From Chrysochromulina tobinii (lineage: Eukaryota; Haptophyta; Prymnesiales; Chrysochromulinaceae), in the NCBI GenBank assembly GCA_001275005.1, contig JWZX01000259.1:1-16314 (forward strand): DNA of 16,314 bases. The letters are read 5' to 3'. Position numbers and translations under genes: made by a program. This document shows, one piece after another, positions 7,766 to 15,618 of the stretch (position 1 is the first letter of the stretch; each line of letters starts with the position of its first letter). Under the pieces are notes generated by a model. The model did no database searches. It worked only from the letters and a program-made list of their open reading frames with translations, and was not told where the DNA came from.

Positions 7766-8794
7766 CGCGAGCAGACGCGAGTCGCCACCCGTGCCGGCAA
7801 CCAGCTTCTCAAGTGCACGAGCGATCGTAGCGGACGCTTCGATTTCGGCCCTTCCAACAAGGGCCTCGGCTTGCAGAGGCTGCAGCAGGTTTTCGGGATC
7901 TTGACTCTTGGGGCGCTTCTTAGGGCTGCCGGGCACCACAGTGGGCGACCGGTGCAGAGGCACACCATGAGCAGCGGCGATGGAAAGCGTCAGTTGCGTG
8001 TGGCCGACGTTGCCAATCGTCGTATAAGCGTCAAAGTTGCTCTCGATGTGCTTGTGCAACGCCGTCACCTCGCTCGCCGACATCTTCTCGCCGCCCTTCT
8101 CGGTCTGCAGCACCATCGGGCCCTGGCTCACGCGGGCATTGTTGCCAACCGTCTGCTTCTGCTGGGCTGTCAAGTATTGCACCCAGCCGCTGAGCTCCTT
8201 GTCGCGTCGCTCCGCGTACACAACGGGCGTCGCCTGAGTGCCGGGCGGCAGCACCGGCATCTCAGCAGGCAGCTGCACCACCACTCGCCGCTCGAAGCGG
8301 GGCGCACGCCCAACTCTGTGTCGGATCTCGAGCGGCGCCAGGCCAAGCTCTTCGGCCCAGTCGACGCGCAGCACGACCACTTTCCCATTCGGCACGGGCT
8401 TGTAAAACGTGTAGCCCAGCCGCTCATCCTTGATGCGGCTGGGCTCATATAAGCAATCTACCGGCTTGCCTTCGTCTTTCTTTGTCTCGGGCGTCGTGTC
8501 GATGGTCACCCGATCGATGACCTTAGACGGCGACGGCTGCGTGCAGTCGGCACCTATGTGGCACAGGGTGTACTCTTGCGGCGCGTGTGGCCCTTTGCAT
8601 CCCGCCTTCTTTTGGCCCAGCCCACGCAGCATGCCCAAGAAGATGATCGCCTTGCCACTACTGTCGACGATAGAGCCGTACTCGAGCACCACGCGAAACG
8701 ACGAGCGACGCTGCCGCTCGAGATCCACGAGTTGCTGCAGACATGTGCTCACACTTGCAGGCAGCTTGCCCAGTCGCTCTAGGCGCTGCCGCAT
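7728..8794 (-). CDS. Giant protein, N-terminal part (or middle of a kinesin-RING fusion)
   Basis: The first ATG (8794) shares one base with the kinesin stop (TGATG), and the frame is already open upstream of it (NSTSVPPVDREHDDV). About 355 codons encode a helical start (MRQRLERLGKLP...LERQRRS), a beta-rich region with FRVVLEYGSIV, KAIIFLGML, a Cys/His cluster (GCKGPH...LCHIGADC) and VVVLRVDWAEE, then a helical part (ALHKHIESNFDAYTTIGNVG) and a linker that becomes Pro/Ala-rich at 7760. Beyond this point the open frame is a shadow; the true continuation is one base out of phase, near the G5 run at 7723-7727. I recognise no family for this segment. It has composition typical of real protein here, unlike the other frames. 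Whether it starts at 8794 or continues the kinesin is open. Confidence 0.6.
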
Positions 8795-10830
8795 CACGTC
8801 ATCATGCTCACGGTCGACGGGCGGTACGGACGTGGAGTTCGCAGCAACGCCCCCCCCCCATTCTTGCCCTCGCTCGCGATGGTGCCGGCGGTGGTCGAGG
8901 GGCTCTTGGCGAAGCCCGGCTGCACCGGCGCTGAGCAGACCGGACACTCCTGATGGTACAGGATCGAACGTTCCGTGCACAGCGCGCACAGCACGTGGCG
9001 GCAACGCTGCAACCTCCGCGGCTGAAGAAGGAGGTTGTTACATAGCGAGCACACAATCTGCGCGAGCTCTTTCTGCCGGCGCAGCAGCGCCGCCGACACC
9101 TTGGCGCGCAGCTTGAAGAAACGGTCGTCGTACCCCGACGATCCTTCATCCGCGTCATTGTCGTCCGCATCGTGAGCGAGCGAGCGCATGTGCAATGCGA
9201 ACGCCGTCTTGTGGCGCGCCTCGGGAGAGGCGTTTTGGCGGTCTAAAGGCTTGCCGATAGTCCTTCTCTGTTGGCGGCGAGTTGCGTTCTGCAGGCGACT
9301 AGCCGCCACGCTGCTGCTGCTGCTCGTGGTGCGCGTGACCTCGTCGGCTGGCGTAGCTGCGATAGCCTCGGCCTCCTCTTTCGCAGCCTCCTTTGCAGCG
9401 CCCCTGCGCTCATCGAGCATACTCGCCGTGCTAGACTGCTTTGCCCGAGCCACGCACTCCACGCACTTGTTCCACACGGCAGAGGGTCCCACATCGCTGC
9501 TGCCCGACACGGGGCCGCGCGAGCTCTGTCGATGGGAGGTGAGAACATCGACCGCCCGCCCTTGCTCGCGGGGCATCTTAAGCAGATGATCCACCGACAG
9601 CTCGGCCGGCGGCGGCGTCGAGGGCCGCGCATCCGCCTTGGCCCCGTGAAGATAGAGAATGAGCGGCATCGCCGCGTCGCCGCACGCGCGCGCAAAGACG
9701 TGGCCGCTGCGTGTCTCGATCACCTCGGAGCGCCGGTTGAGCACCTCATCCTCGTCGTTCTCATCATTGATCATCTGCAACCATTCTTCATCCGATCGCG
9801 TCTTGGTAAAATCTTCCATCCTGGCGGTGGACTGGGCGAGCGTGCCCGGTGTATCGGCGACGTCGGTGCTCGATGCCTGCAGAGCGTACTCGAGAGTGTT
9901 GCGCGTCTCAATGGCGCTCTCCTCTGTGACATGCACGCACGCAAGCATCCCCGTGTACACGGCGCGAGGCGACGAGAAGACCGAGGCGATCAGCTTGGTG
10001 AGCGGGTAGTCGCGGTAGGGCACGTGCGATTGGCCCTCGGCCAGGGCAAGCACGATGCGCCCCATGGCTAGCACGCCTCGGTTGAGCCAACGACTTGACT
10101 TGGCGGCCTCGAGGTCAAAATTCTCAGTACCCGCCAGGTCGACGACGTGTATGCTCGTCGTGGACGGCTCACCCTGCAGCTCGCCGCTCACGTAGCGCTT
10201 GCGCTCCAGCGTGAGCGTCAGCATGCGATGGCAAGCGCCGCCGGCGGAAGCAAACGCACTCTGCGCCATCGCGCGCTCGACTAAGAGGCAAAACGTGCGA
10301 CCCGAGTACACTCGTTCTCGCTTGACTCCCACCATCTGCAGCGTGCCCGTCACTTTGACGTAGCTCGGCTCGCCCTGCGCATTGTATGCGGCGAGCATGT
10401 CCACGAGGTGCTGGCCCTGCGCCTCGATGAGCGTCGCGCTCACGGTGAACTTGTCAGTGCCGGCCTTTTCGAGTGCGGTCGTGTGCCGAAAGAGCTCGTT
10501 GACCATCTGGGGTACGACGCCGTCGAGGCGCGCCACGTCTAATCCACCTTCGGCACCGTACAGCGTGTACGTCTTGCCCGATCCAACCTGACCGTAGGCA
10601 AACAGCAGCGAGTCGTTGCCTTCAAAGGCTTCTCGCAACATCGGCGCACCACACTGCGCATATGCGTCCGCCTGTGAGCTACTGGGCCCGAGCACGGCGG
10701 CGAACTCATGCGAGACGGCGTGTGGCAGCCGGACGGCCAGCTTCGTGCTGACGCGCTCGTCGCACGTCACCTGGACGGATCGGCCGGGTTCTGGCGGTCG
10801 CACGCGCACGGCGACTCTCAGCCGCACCAT
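8794..10830 (-). CDS. Divergent kinesin motor protein with C-terminal RING finger
   Basis: The start is the ATG at 10830 (MVRLRVAVRVRPPEPG), the first after an in-frame TAG. Residues 1-320 are a kinesin motor: beta-1 VRVAVRVRP, P-loop GQVGSGKT (80-87, Val in place of the usual Thr), switch II DLAGTE (231-236), HVPYRDYPLTKLI (269-281) and NTLEYA at the end of the motor (311-316). Switch I is not conserved: where NxxSSRSH is expected the sequence is ASAGGACH (194-201). There is no long coiled coil after the motor. Residues 594-632 form a C3HC4 RING (Cys 594, 597, 610; His 612; Cys 615, 618, 629, 632), which in the family binds two zincs and recruits an E2. As I recall, kinesin-RING fusions exist in plant kinesin-7 proteins, but the subfamily here is unclear. 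After a G10 run on the coding strand the frame ends at TGA 8796-8794, overlapping the next ATG. Confidence 0.88.
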   Translation of the reverse strand: MVRLRVAVRVRPPEPGRSVQVTCDERVSTKLAVRLPHAVSHEFAAVLGPSSSQADAYAQCGAPMLREAFEGNDSLLFAYGQVGSGKTYTLYGAEGGLDVARLDGVVPQMVNELFRHTTALEKAGTDKFTVSATLIEAQGQHLVDMLAAYNAQGEPSYVKVTGTLQMVGVKRERVYSGRTFCLLVERAMAQSAFASAGGACHRMLTLTLERKRYVSGELQGEPSTTSIHVVDLAGTENFDLEAAKSSRWLNRGVLAMGRIVLALAEGQSHVPYRDYPLTKLIASVFSSPRAVYTGMLACVHVTEESAIETRNTLEYALQASSTDVADTPGTLAQSTARMEDFTKTRSDEEWLQMINDENDEDEVLNRRSEVIETRSGHVFARACGDAAMPLILYLHGAKADARPSTPPPAELSVDHLLKMPREQGRAVDVLTSHRQSSRGPVSGSSDVGPSAVWNKCVECVARAKQSSTASMLDERRGAAKEAAKEEAEAIAATPADEVTRTTSSSSSVAASRLQNATRRQQRRTIGKPLDRQNASPEARHKTAFALHMRSLAHDADDNDADEGSSGYDDRFFKLRAKVSAALLRRQKELAQIVCSLCNNLLLQPRRLQRCRHVLCALCTERSILYHQECPVCSAPVQPGFAKSPSTTAGTIASEGKNGGGALLRTPRPYRPSTVSMMT
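8850..8859 (-). other. G10 homopolymer in the kinesin-RING coding strand
   Basis: Ten consecutive C on the plus strand. One more base (or two fewer) would move the kinesin frame straight into the frame of the downstream giant protein. Runs of this length are prone to sequencing error and to real slippage. Confidence 0.95.
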
Positions 10831-11475
10831 GAGCGATGCAGACGCCACCAGCCGCTCGGCTGGATGGCGCTAGGCTCGGGCAGGCACCGCCGACGCGCAG
10901 CGGACTGCCGCGGGCAGTGATGGACTGCAGCGTGAGCTTTCCAAAAGGCCCTCTCGCTCGCGAACTGATTGCCTAATCCATCAAATTCCGCGACGCCAAA
11001 GCGACTTACCGTACAACCCGGTATCCTGCCGGTTGAAGACGATCCGGGAGTACGGTACAACACGGTTCCAACTCGTAATTATAATCATGTAAAATGTAGT
11101 CGAGTCGTCGGTACATCCACGCCAATCCGGTCGTACAATGGGATACTGCACACCAAAGGCCAATCCCATTCAATCCGCCGTACTCCGTGAATCTTGATCT
11201 TGAATCCTGATTCCGGAATGGCGAATGTCACATCACTGCTATATGCGGAAATTGGTAAACATGAAGACTTGAAACTTTCTGAGTGCACCGATGTTGTACA
11301 TGCACACACGCCGCGACCTTATTGTACTTTGTACATGCAAATGCGTATGTCCCGCGCTGGTACCCCCGCGCTCCCTCTTCGCGACTTCAACGAATTTTGA
11401 AGGCACGAAGTGTCGATGCCACAGGCCACAGGCGACAGGGGCGCCGGTTTGAAGGCCGTTACTTTGGCATCTCTC
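10831..11475. other. Intergenic stretch: kinesin promoter and 3' flank of the EF-hand reductase gene
   Basis: No credible coding frame on either strand. It is AT-richer than the exons, with an island TAATTATAATC near 11077-11087. GTAC occurs ten times between 11011 and 11363. Two short direct repeat pairs are visible: GTACAACCCGG (11011-11021) with GTACAACACGG (11055-11065), and TGTACATGCA at 11295-11304 and 11330-11339. Confidence 0.65.
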
Positions 11476-12695
11476 TCATGGATGGTTTTGCCCATGGTAC
11501 GCAAGGTGCTTGGGGTGCTTCCAGCGCCTCGAGTGGTAGCCCGGCTCGATCTTCGCGCAGTCGTCGATGCCGCCGCAGTCGAGAGGCTCGAAGCCGACCA
11601 TCGTCAGAAGTCGGATCATGACCGACTTCGCCAAGTCGTCGCCTGCGACTTCCACGGGCTGCAGCCGCCGATAGCGCAGCGAGGACGCGTCCAGATTGGC
11701 GAGGCACTTGCACCAAGAGGCGCTCGCGTCGCCCAACCTCGCCTTTGCGTACGGCGTCGTACCTAATCAGGGAGGCAATCATGGGTCATCAGATGCAATC
11801 AAGTCTTCGGGTGTCGTCAGTCAGCTCGGAGGCGTATTACTGTACGGAGCGCTCCCTCCATTTGGCCGCTGATCGTCGCTGTAGTAGCGCGTGTATGCGG
11901 CGCAAAGATCAATGAATATCTTTCCTTTTCCGTACAAGCGACTTCGATGGGCGTCAATGAACTCATCGAGCGGCGCGAGCGGGTGTATGCAGAGGATGAT
12001 CACGTTGGCCCCCGTGCACATATGCGCCACGGACGTGCCCACACAGCCGTTGCCCACGCGCCGTGCTAGGCTCTCCCCACGATCTAGGTCGCGGCTGCCG
12101 ATGATGACTGACAATCCAAGCGATGCCCAAAGCTCTGCGTTGGAGCTCGCCATGTCGCCCGTTCCGACGATGCCGATCACGAGAGGGCTGTCTGCGCTGG
12201 TGACGGGCGTAGCCGCTGCGATCGAACCCGCGGGAGTATCAGACGGACCTTTGACGATGCTCCGAACCTGGTTCCTCGCCGTCACGAAGTCACCCAAGTT
12301 GCTAAAGGCGCCCCACGCCTGATCCAAAATAGAACCTGCGCGGACGAGAGCTCGCATGCACACGCTCGCATGTCAGCCACAGAGCGAGGCACCGTCGCAG
12401 GTGGCGTGAGTCCAAAATTGGACGCGCAGCTGCCTCTGCGGCACTCACCTACTCCATCGCTGCTTGCTCCTTTGAGGCGTGTCTTGATCACCTTCGTGAA
12501 CTCTGCGAAGTCCATGTCGCCATTTCCGTTCGTGTCCGCCTCGCTCATCATCGCTGCGAGCTGCTGACTCGTAAAGGTCAGGCCCGTGCTCGCCGTCATC
12601 GATGCCATCTCCGAGGTGCTTACCGCGCCCGAACCGTCCACGTCGGCTATGTCGAAGACGGAGCGCAGCTTTGCCTGAAACTCGTTGTCGCTCAT
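11476..12695 (-). CDS. EF-hand pair fused to F420/STEAP-like NADP-dependent oxidoreductase
   Basis: Three exons (12695-12449, 12335-11841, 11762-11476) total 1,029 nt and give 342 residues; both junctions are phase 1 and fit exactly. Residues 18-29 (DVDGSGAVSTSE) and 54-65 (DTNGNGDMDFAE) are canonical EF-hand loops, so calcium binding is likely. After a linker, 135-345 form a Rossmann-type domain: IGIVGTGDMA (GxGxxA at 140-145), then VIIGSRD, where Ser163-Arg164 sit where NADP-preferring enzymes bind the 2'-phosphate, GKIFIDLCAAY, then WCKCLANLDASSL at the position of the usual VVKAFNT block, and VAGDD...GFEPLDCGG. This matches the NADP-dependent F420-oxidoreductase/STEAP N-terminal family. 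Coenzyme F420 itself is unproven; flavin or metal reduction is as likely. The start is the first ATG in frame. Calcium-controlled reduction is inferred from the fusion. Confidence 0.85.
11763..11840 (-). other. 78-bp intron 2 of the EF-hand reductase gene
   Basis: The donor is TACA|GTAATACG (GT at 11840-11839) and the acceptor TTGCCTCCCTGATTAG|GT (AG ends at 11763). Phase 1, joining SAPYS to TTPYAKARLG and restoring the C-terminal half of the oxidoreductase fold. Without splicing the frame stops at TGA near 11821. Confidence 0.8.
12336..12448 (-). other. 113-bp intron 1 of the EF-hand reductase gene
   Basis: The donor is GTAG|GTGAGTGCC (GT at 12448-12447) and the acceptor CTCTCGTCCGCGCAG|GT (AG ends at 12336). 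A CTGAC branch-like motif lies at 12372-12376, 36 nt from the acceptor. Phase 1. It separates the EF-hand exon from the oxidoreductase exons. A small hairpin (TCCAA/TTGGA) sits near its middle. Confidence 0.85.
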
Positions 12696-13350
12696 GTTAG
12701 ACTTCGACCGTGCACGATCGTAAGGGTGGGGCAAAGAAGTACTGCGTCGACTGCGGACGTAAAGCGAAATGGCTGTCTAGTCGCCGTTTTGGCAAACAAC
12801 ACCACATCAGATGGGCCGGTCGCACGCCGGACCCAGGGCGCTCCAAAAGAGGTTCGCCAAGACAACGCGTATTGTACCGGTAACTCTCAGTGCAGCTCAT
12901 CCGCCCGACCCTGCAGGACTTGTAGAAAATACACCACCTCATCCACAACGCATCGTACGTCCGGTCCCTTTTTTACAGGTCGGTTTTTTGGATGTACAGT
13001 CAACAGTAACGGGAATCGGGAAACGGGAAGAGGCAAGAGCGAAGAGCCTGCTGCCAGCCTCCACACCGTCCACCCCGCCCCACCCGCTCCCATTCGCACA
13101 CCCATTATTCGCTCGGCTCACCGCACGTATGCATCAACGTCACACACGACAAGGTGGGGAGCGCTCTGGGGGACAGCACAGCGGTCGCATAGTCATTGCG
13201 GGGACCATACCTGGAGACCTCGAGAGACGCAGCGTGAGTCTCAGAGTTCTGCCAAGCTCCGTACAGGTTCCAAACTTCGAATGCACCACTCTTCCACTCG
13301 CGCCGACCGCCCCGCTCGCCTCGTCCGCTCAGACGGTCGCCTCGTGCCAC
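12696..13350. other. Intergenic stretch: EF-hand reductase promoter and 3' flank of the MCMBP gene
   Basis: Long open frames on the plus strand run into the antisense of MCMBP and show no domain, so I treat them as shadows. T6 runs occur near 12969 and 12983 and a GGGAATCGGGAAACGGGA purine stretch near 13010. No gene, RNA or clear promoter element could be supported. Confidence 0.55.
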
Positions 13351-15333
13351 TCAGACGGCGACCTCACGCGTGCGCACCCTCGCGCAACGCGCCATCTCGA
13401 GCGCCTTGGCATGCGCGTAATGCTCCATCGTCACTGCTGGCGCGAGGGCGGACGCCGCCACCAGCCGCGTGAGGGTGAGCAGCCTCGCAAAATCGTCCGC
13501 ATTCACACTCGGATCCGCTTGGCGTGCGGTCACAAACTCGTCCTGAGCGAGCTGCGAGAGCTCGGGGCCGATGGCACTGAGACGGTGCTGCAGCCGGCTG
13601 GCGAGGCCTAGGTAGCGGCGCGCGGCCGTACGCGCCTCGGCCGGCGCGAGGGCGGCCGCCGACGGCGTCACCGGCGCGACGCGCAGTGGCAGCTGGCAGC
13701 CGATCGCGAGCATCGACTTGGAGGTGGAGAGGGAGATGATCGAGACGTCGACGCCAAAGTCGACCGCGAAGAAGGTGAAGTCGTACGGCACCTTCTGCGC
13801 GTCGAGGAGCAGCGTCAGCGCACGCACGTTCGCGACGCCACGCTCGCTCAGAGCGCCGGGCCCGAGGCTCGCCTCATCGAGCAGCAGCAGCGCGCCAGCC
13901 GGCAGCTGGAGTGGTGCAGGCCAGATGCAGTTCGCCTCGTGATCCTTCGAAGGGGCGAGGGCGCGCGCGTTGAGCGCGCTTACGGAGAGGCTCGTGCTCG
14001 CGCACACGGGCAGCAGCTCGGTCAGGCCAGAGAGTAGGCTCGCCGCCACCGCCGAGCGTGCTTCGGCGCGCGGGGCGGCGGGGGCTGCGGAAGGGCATCC
14101 GGTGATGTTCAAATGGAGCTTGCCGATCGGAGCCTCGCCATGCCGCTGCATGATGCGCGAGAGCGAGGCGAGCAGCACGTACTCGGCCGCGAGCGCGTCG
14201 CCGCCTAGGCACGCACCCAGGGCGTCGAGCACCGCCTGCCGCAGCGACGGCAGCTGCTCGCGAGCGGTCGCGATCGCTTCAGCCTCCGCGGCAGAGGTTG
14301 CCGGCGGCAGCCAGGCCGCGTGGACGTCGTCGAAGCGCCGGGTGGCGATCGTGTGCACGCGCGGCTGCGCCGAGGGCGGCGGCCGCTGCTGCCGCTCCGC
14401 CGCCACCTCGCGCGCGAGAGGGTGCACGCTCATGCAGACCTCATCGTCGACGTCAAAACTACCCCCCGCGCCCACGTCGTACCCACCCTCGGGCGCGCGC
14501 TCGAGCACGCCGATGACCTCGATGAGCTCGTGGACCTTGAACGCACCCTCGCCTTCCTCCACGCCGCCGTAGACCTTGAGCAGCACCCCACGCGCCGATG
14601 CGCGCGCCCAAGCTTTCTCGTCGCTCCCCGGATTGTCACCGTCGGTGTCGCCATGCTCACAGCTCTCGCAGCTCTCGCCGCCCGTAGGCTGGCCGGAGGC
14701 GAGGGCGCGCGTGCGCTTGCTGTGCGCGTCCTCGCCCTCGGCAACGAGCGCCGCCTCTTCCTCCATCGGCTCCGCGCCCAGTCCTGGGCCGCCCGCCTCC
14801 TCCGCTGCCGAGCGCTTGCCGCGCGCGCCGGAGCGTGTGGCCGCGCTGCCCGAGGATGGGGCAGCAGCCTTGGGCTGCGCCGGGCCCGCAAGCGCCGAAT
14901 CGACCCACGGCGAGCGCGAAGGGATGGGCACGCACACCACGGGCGCGCGCTGCCAGACGATGTCCTGACGAGCGCGCACGGAAGCCACATGCGCACCCAT
15001 CCCAACATCGTCGAGGCAGCCTTGGTACATGCTGGTGCGCAGGTGGACAGAACCGTCGTGGTGGACCTCCTCGTACACGCCGTCGTAGTACTCAGGGTCG
15101 TGTACGTCCTGTACCATGCCAATAAATCGCACGATCGCGCCGTCGGGCAGCGCGTCCGCGGTAGTGGAATTCAGCGACGGCACCGCCTCAAGAGCGCCGG
15201 GAGTTGCGAGGAGCTCCTGCAGCCAAGCACTGAGGCTGATGCCGTCGCCCGTAAGGAGTGCCGACGGGTTGGCCGCGTGAGCGCGTGCGAAATCTTGCTG
15301 CAGGCGCTCGACGGGCAGGCGGAGGGTCGTCAT
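13351..15333 (-). CDS. MCMBP: Mini-chromosome maintenance complex-binding protein (MCMBP/ETG1)
   Basis: An uninterrupted 660-residue frame from the first in-frame ATG (15333, MTTLRLPVERLQQDF); human MCMBP is of similar length. Family blocks are visible in order: VRFIGMVQDVHDPEYY (68-83), RAPVVCVPIPSRSPWV (129-144), an acidic/basic low-complexity insert with nuclear-localisation-like clusters (GKRSAAEE, SKRTRAL), VLLKVYGGVEEGEGAFKVHE and IEVIGVLE, then LLASLSRIMQRHGEAPIGKL, the conserved LLLLDEASLGPGALSERG block, and QKVPYDFTFFAVDFGVDVSIISLS. The C-terminus (VTMEHYAHAKALEMARCARVR) ends as in the family. MCMBP binds MCM subunits in the nucleus, supports MCM complex assembly and turnover, and its plant orthologue ETG1 acts in replication and sister-chromatid cohesion. 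An E2F-type site upstream fits S-phase control. Confidence 0.93.
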   Translation of the reverse strand: MTTLRLPVERLQQDFARAHAANPSALLTGDGISLSAWLQELLATPGALEAVPSLNSTTADALPDGAIVRFIGMVQDVHDPEYYDGVYEEVHHDGSVHLRTSMYQGCLDDVGMGAHVASVRARQDIVWQRAPVVCVPIPSRSPWVDSALAGPAQPKAAAPSSGSAATRSGARGKRSAAEEAGGPGLGAEPMEEEAALVAEGEDAHSKRTRALASGQPTGGESCESCEHGDTDGDNPGSDEKAWARASARGVLLKVYGGVEEGEGAFKVHELIEVIGVLERAPEGGYDVGAGGSFDVDDEVCMSVHPLAREVAAERQQRPPPSAQPRVHTIATRRFDDVHAAWLPPATSAAEAEAIATAREQLPSLRQAVLDALGACLGGDALAAEYVLLASLSRIMQRHGEAPIGKLHLNITGCPSAAPAAPRAEARSAVAASLLSGLTELLPVCASTSLSVSALNARALAPSKDHEANCIWPAPLQLPAGALLLLDEASLGPGALSERGVANVRALTLLLDAQKVPYDFTFFAVDFGVDVSIISLSTSKSMLAIGCQLPLRVAPVTPSAAALAPAEARTAARRYLGLASRLQHRLSAIGPELSQLAQDEFVTARQADPSVNADDFARLLTLTRLVAASALAPAVTMEHYAHAKALEMARCARVRTREVAV

Positions 15334-15618
15334 CGGAGGGCGGCGCTCGACGACCTTGCACAAAATGGCGCGGCGCGCGCATTGGCGCCAAAAAGGGTTA
15401 CATTGCGTCGGACCGCTCAAGGCAAAACCTCCAAGCACCAAAAAACCTCTCTCCAAAATCCCTCTCACCAATTGCGCTCCCACACTGCACCGCTCCGCCA
15501 CGTATAGGTTCCCAGTGAGAGCCTCGCACGCGAGCTGAGGCCGGAAGGCTGGGGGGGAAGGGTGGCACTCCGGAGGGGTGGCACTCTCCTCTCTCTCCTC
15601 AGTGGGCGTCCGACGGGA
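15334..15618. other. Intergenic stretch between the Gln-rich gene and MCMBP
   Basis: Contains the MCMBP upstream region with the E2F-like site, a C/T-rich stretch, and a direct repeat GGGTGGCACTC at 15560-15570 and 15576-15586 close to the stop of the Gln-rich gene. No coding content was recognised. Confidence 0.6.
15382..15394 (-). promoter_or_regulatory. E2F/DP-type site upstream of MCMBP
   Basis: The minus strand reads TTTTTGGCGCCAA, containing TTTGGCGC, a match to the E2F consensus TTTSSCGC, with a GGCGCC palindromic core. It lies 49-61 bp upstream of the MCMBP ATG. The Arabidopsis orthologue was named E2F TARGET GENE 1, so the site is expected for this gene. Confidence 0.6.

Noticed and set aside
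7790-7968. Open-frame start of the long minus-strand frame at 7968
   Set aside because: The first 65 or so residues (Arg/Cys/Leu-rich) are the shadow of the other frame, which has better protein character there; the real frame enters only within the Pro/Ala tract.
7586-8452. 288-codon plus-strand open frame with Gly/Ala repeats
   Set aside because: Antisense of the giant gene; its repeat region is the complement of the Pro/Ala linker.
9640-9680. LILYLHG motif downstream of the kinesin motor, resembling a hydrolase oxyanion strand
   Set aside because: No further hydrolase strands follow in that frame; the next 180 residues are low-complexity, so a chance match is likelier.
12411-12424. GTCCAA-AA-TTGGAC hairpin inside intron 1 of the EF-hand reductase gene
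   Set aside because: The stem is only 6 bp with a 2-nt loop; too short to claim a function.
12726-13611. Long plus-strand open frames (two frames) near 12.7-13.6 kb
   Set aside because: They run into the antisense of MCMBP, have Pro/Arg/His-rich composition with no domain, and are typical shadows of GC-rich sequence.
14320-15507. 395-codon plus-strand open frame opposite MCMBP
   Set aside because: It is the antisense of a confidently identified gene, Arg/Ala/His-rich and without recognisable motifs.
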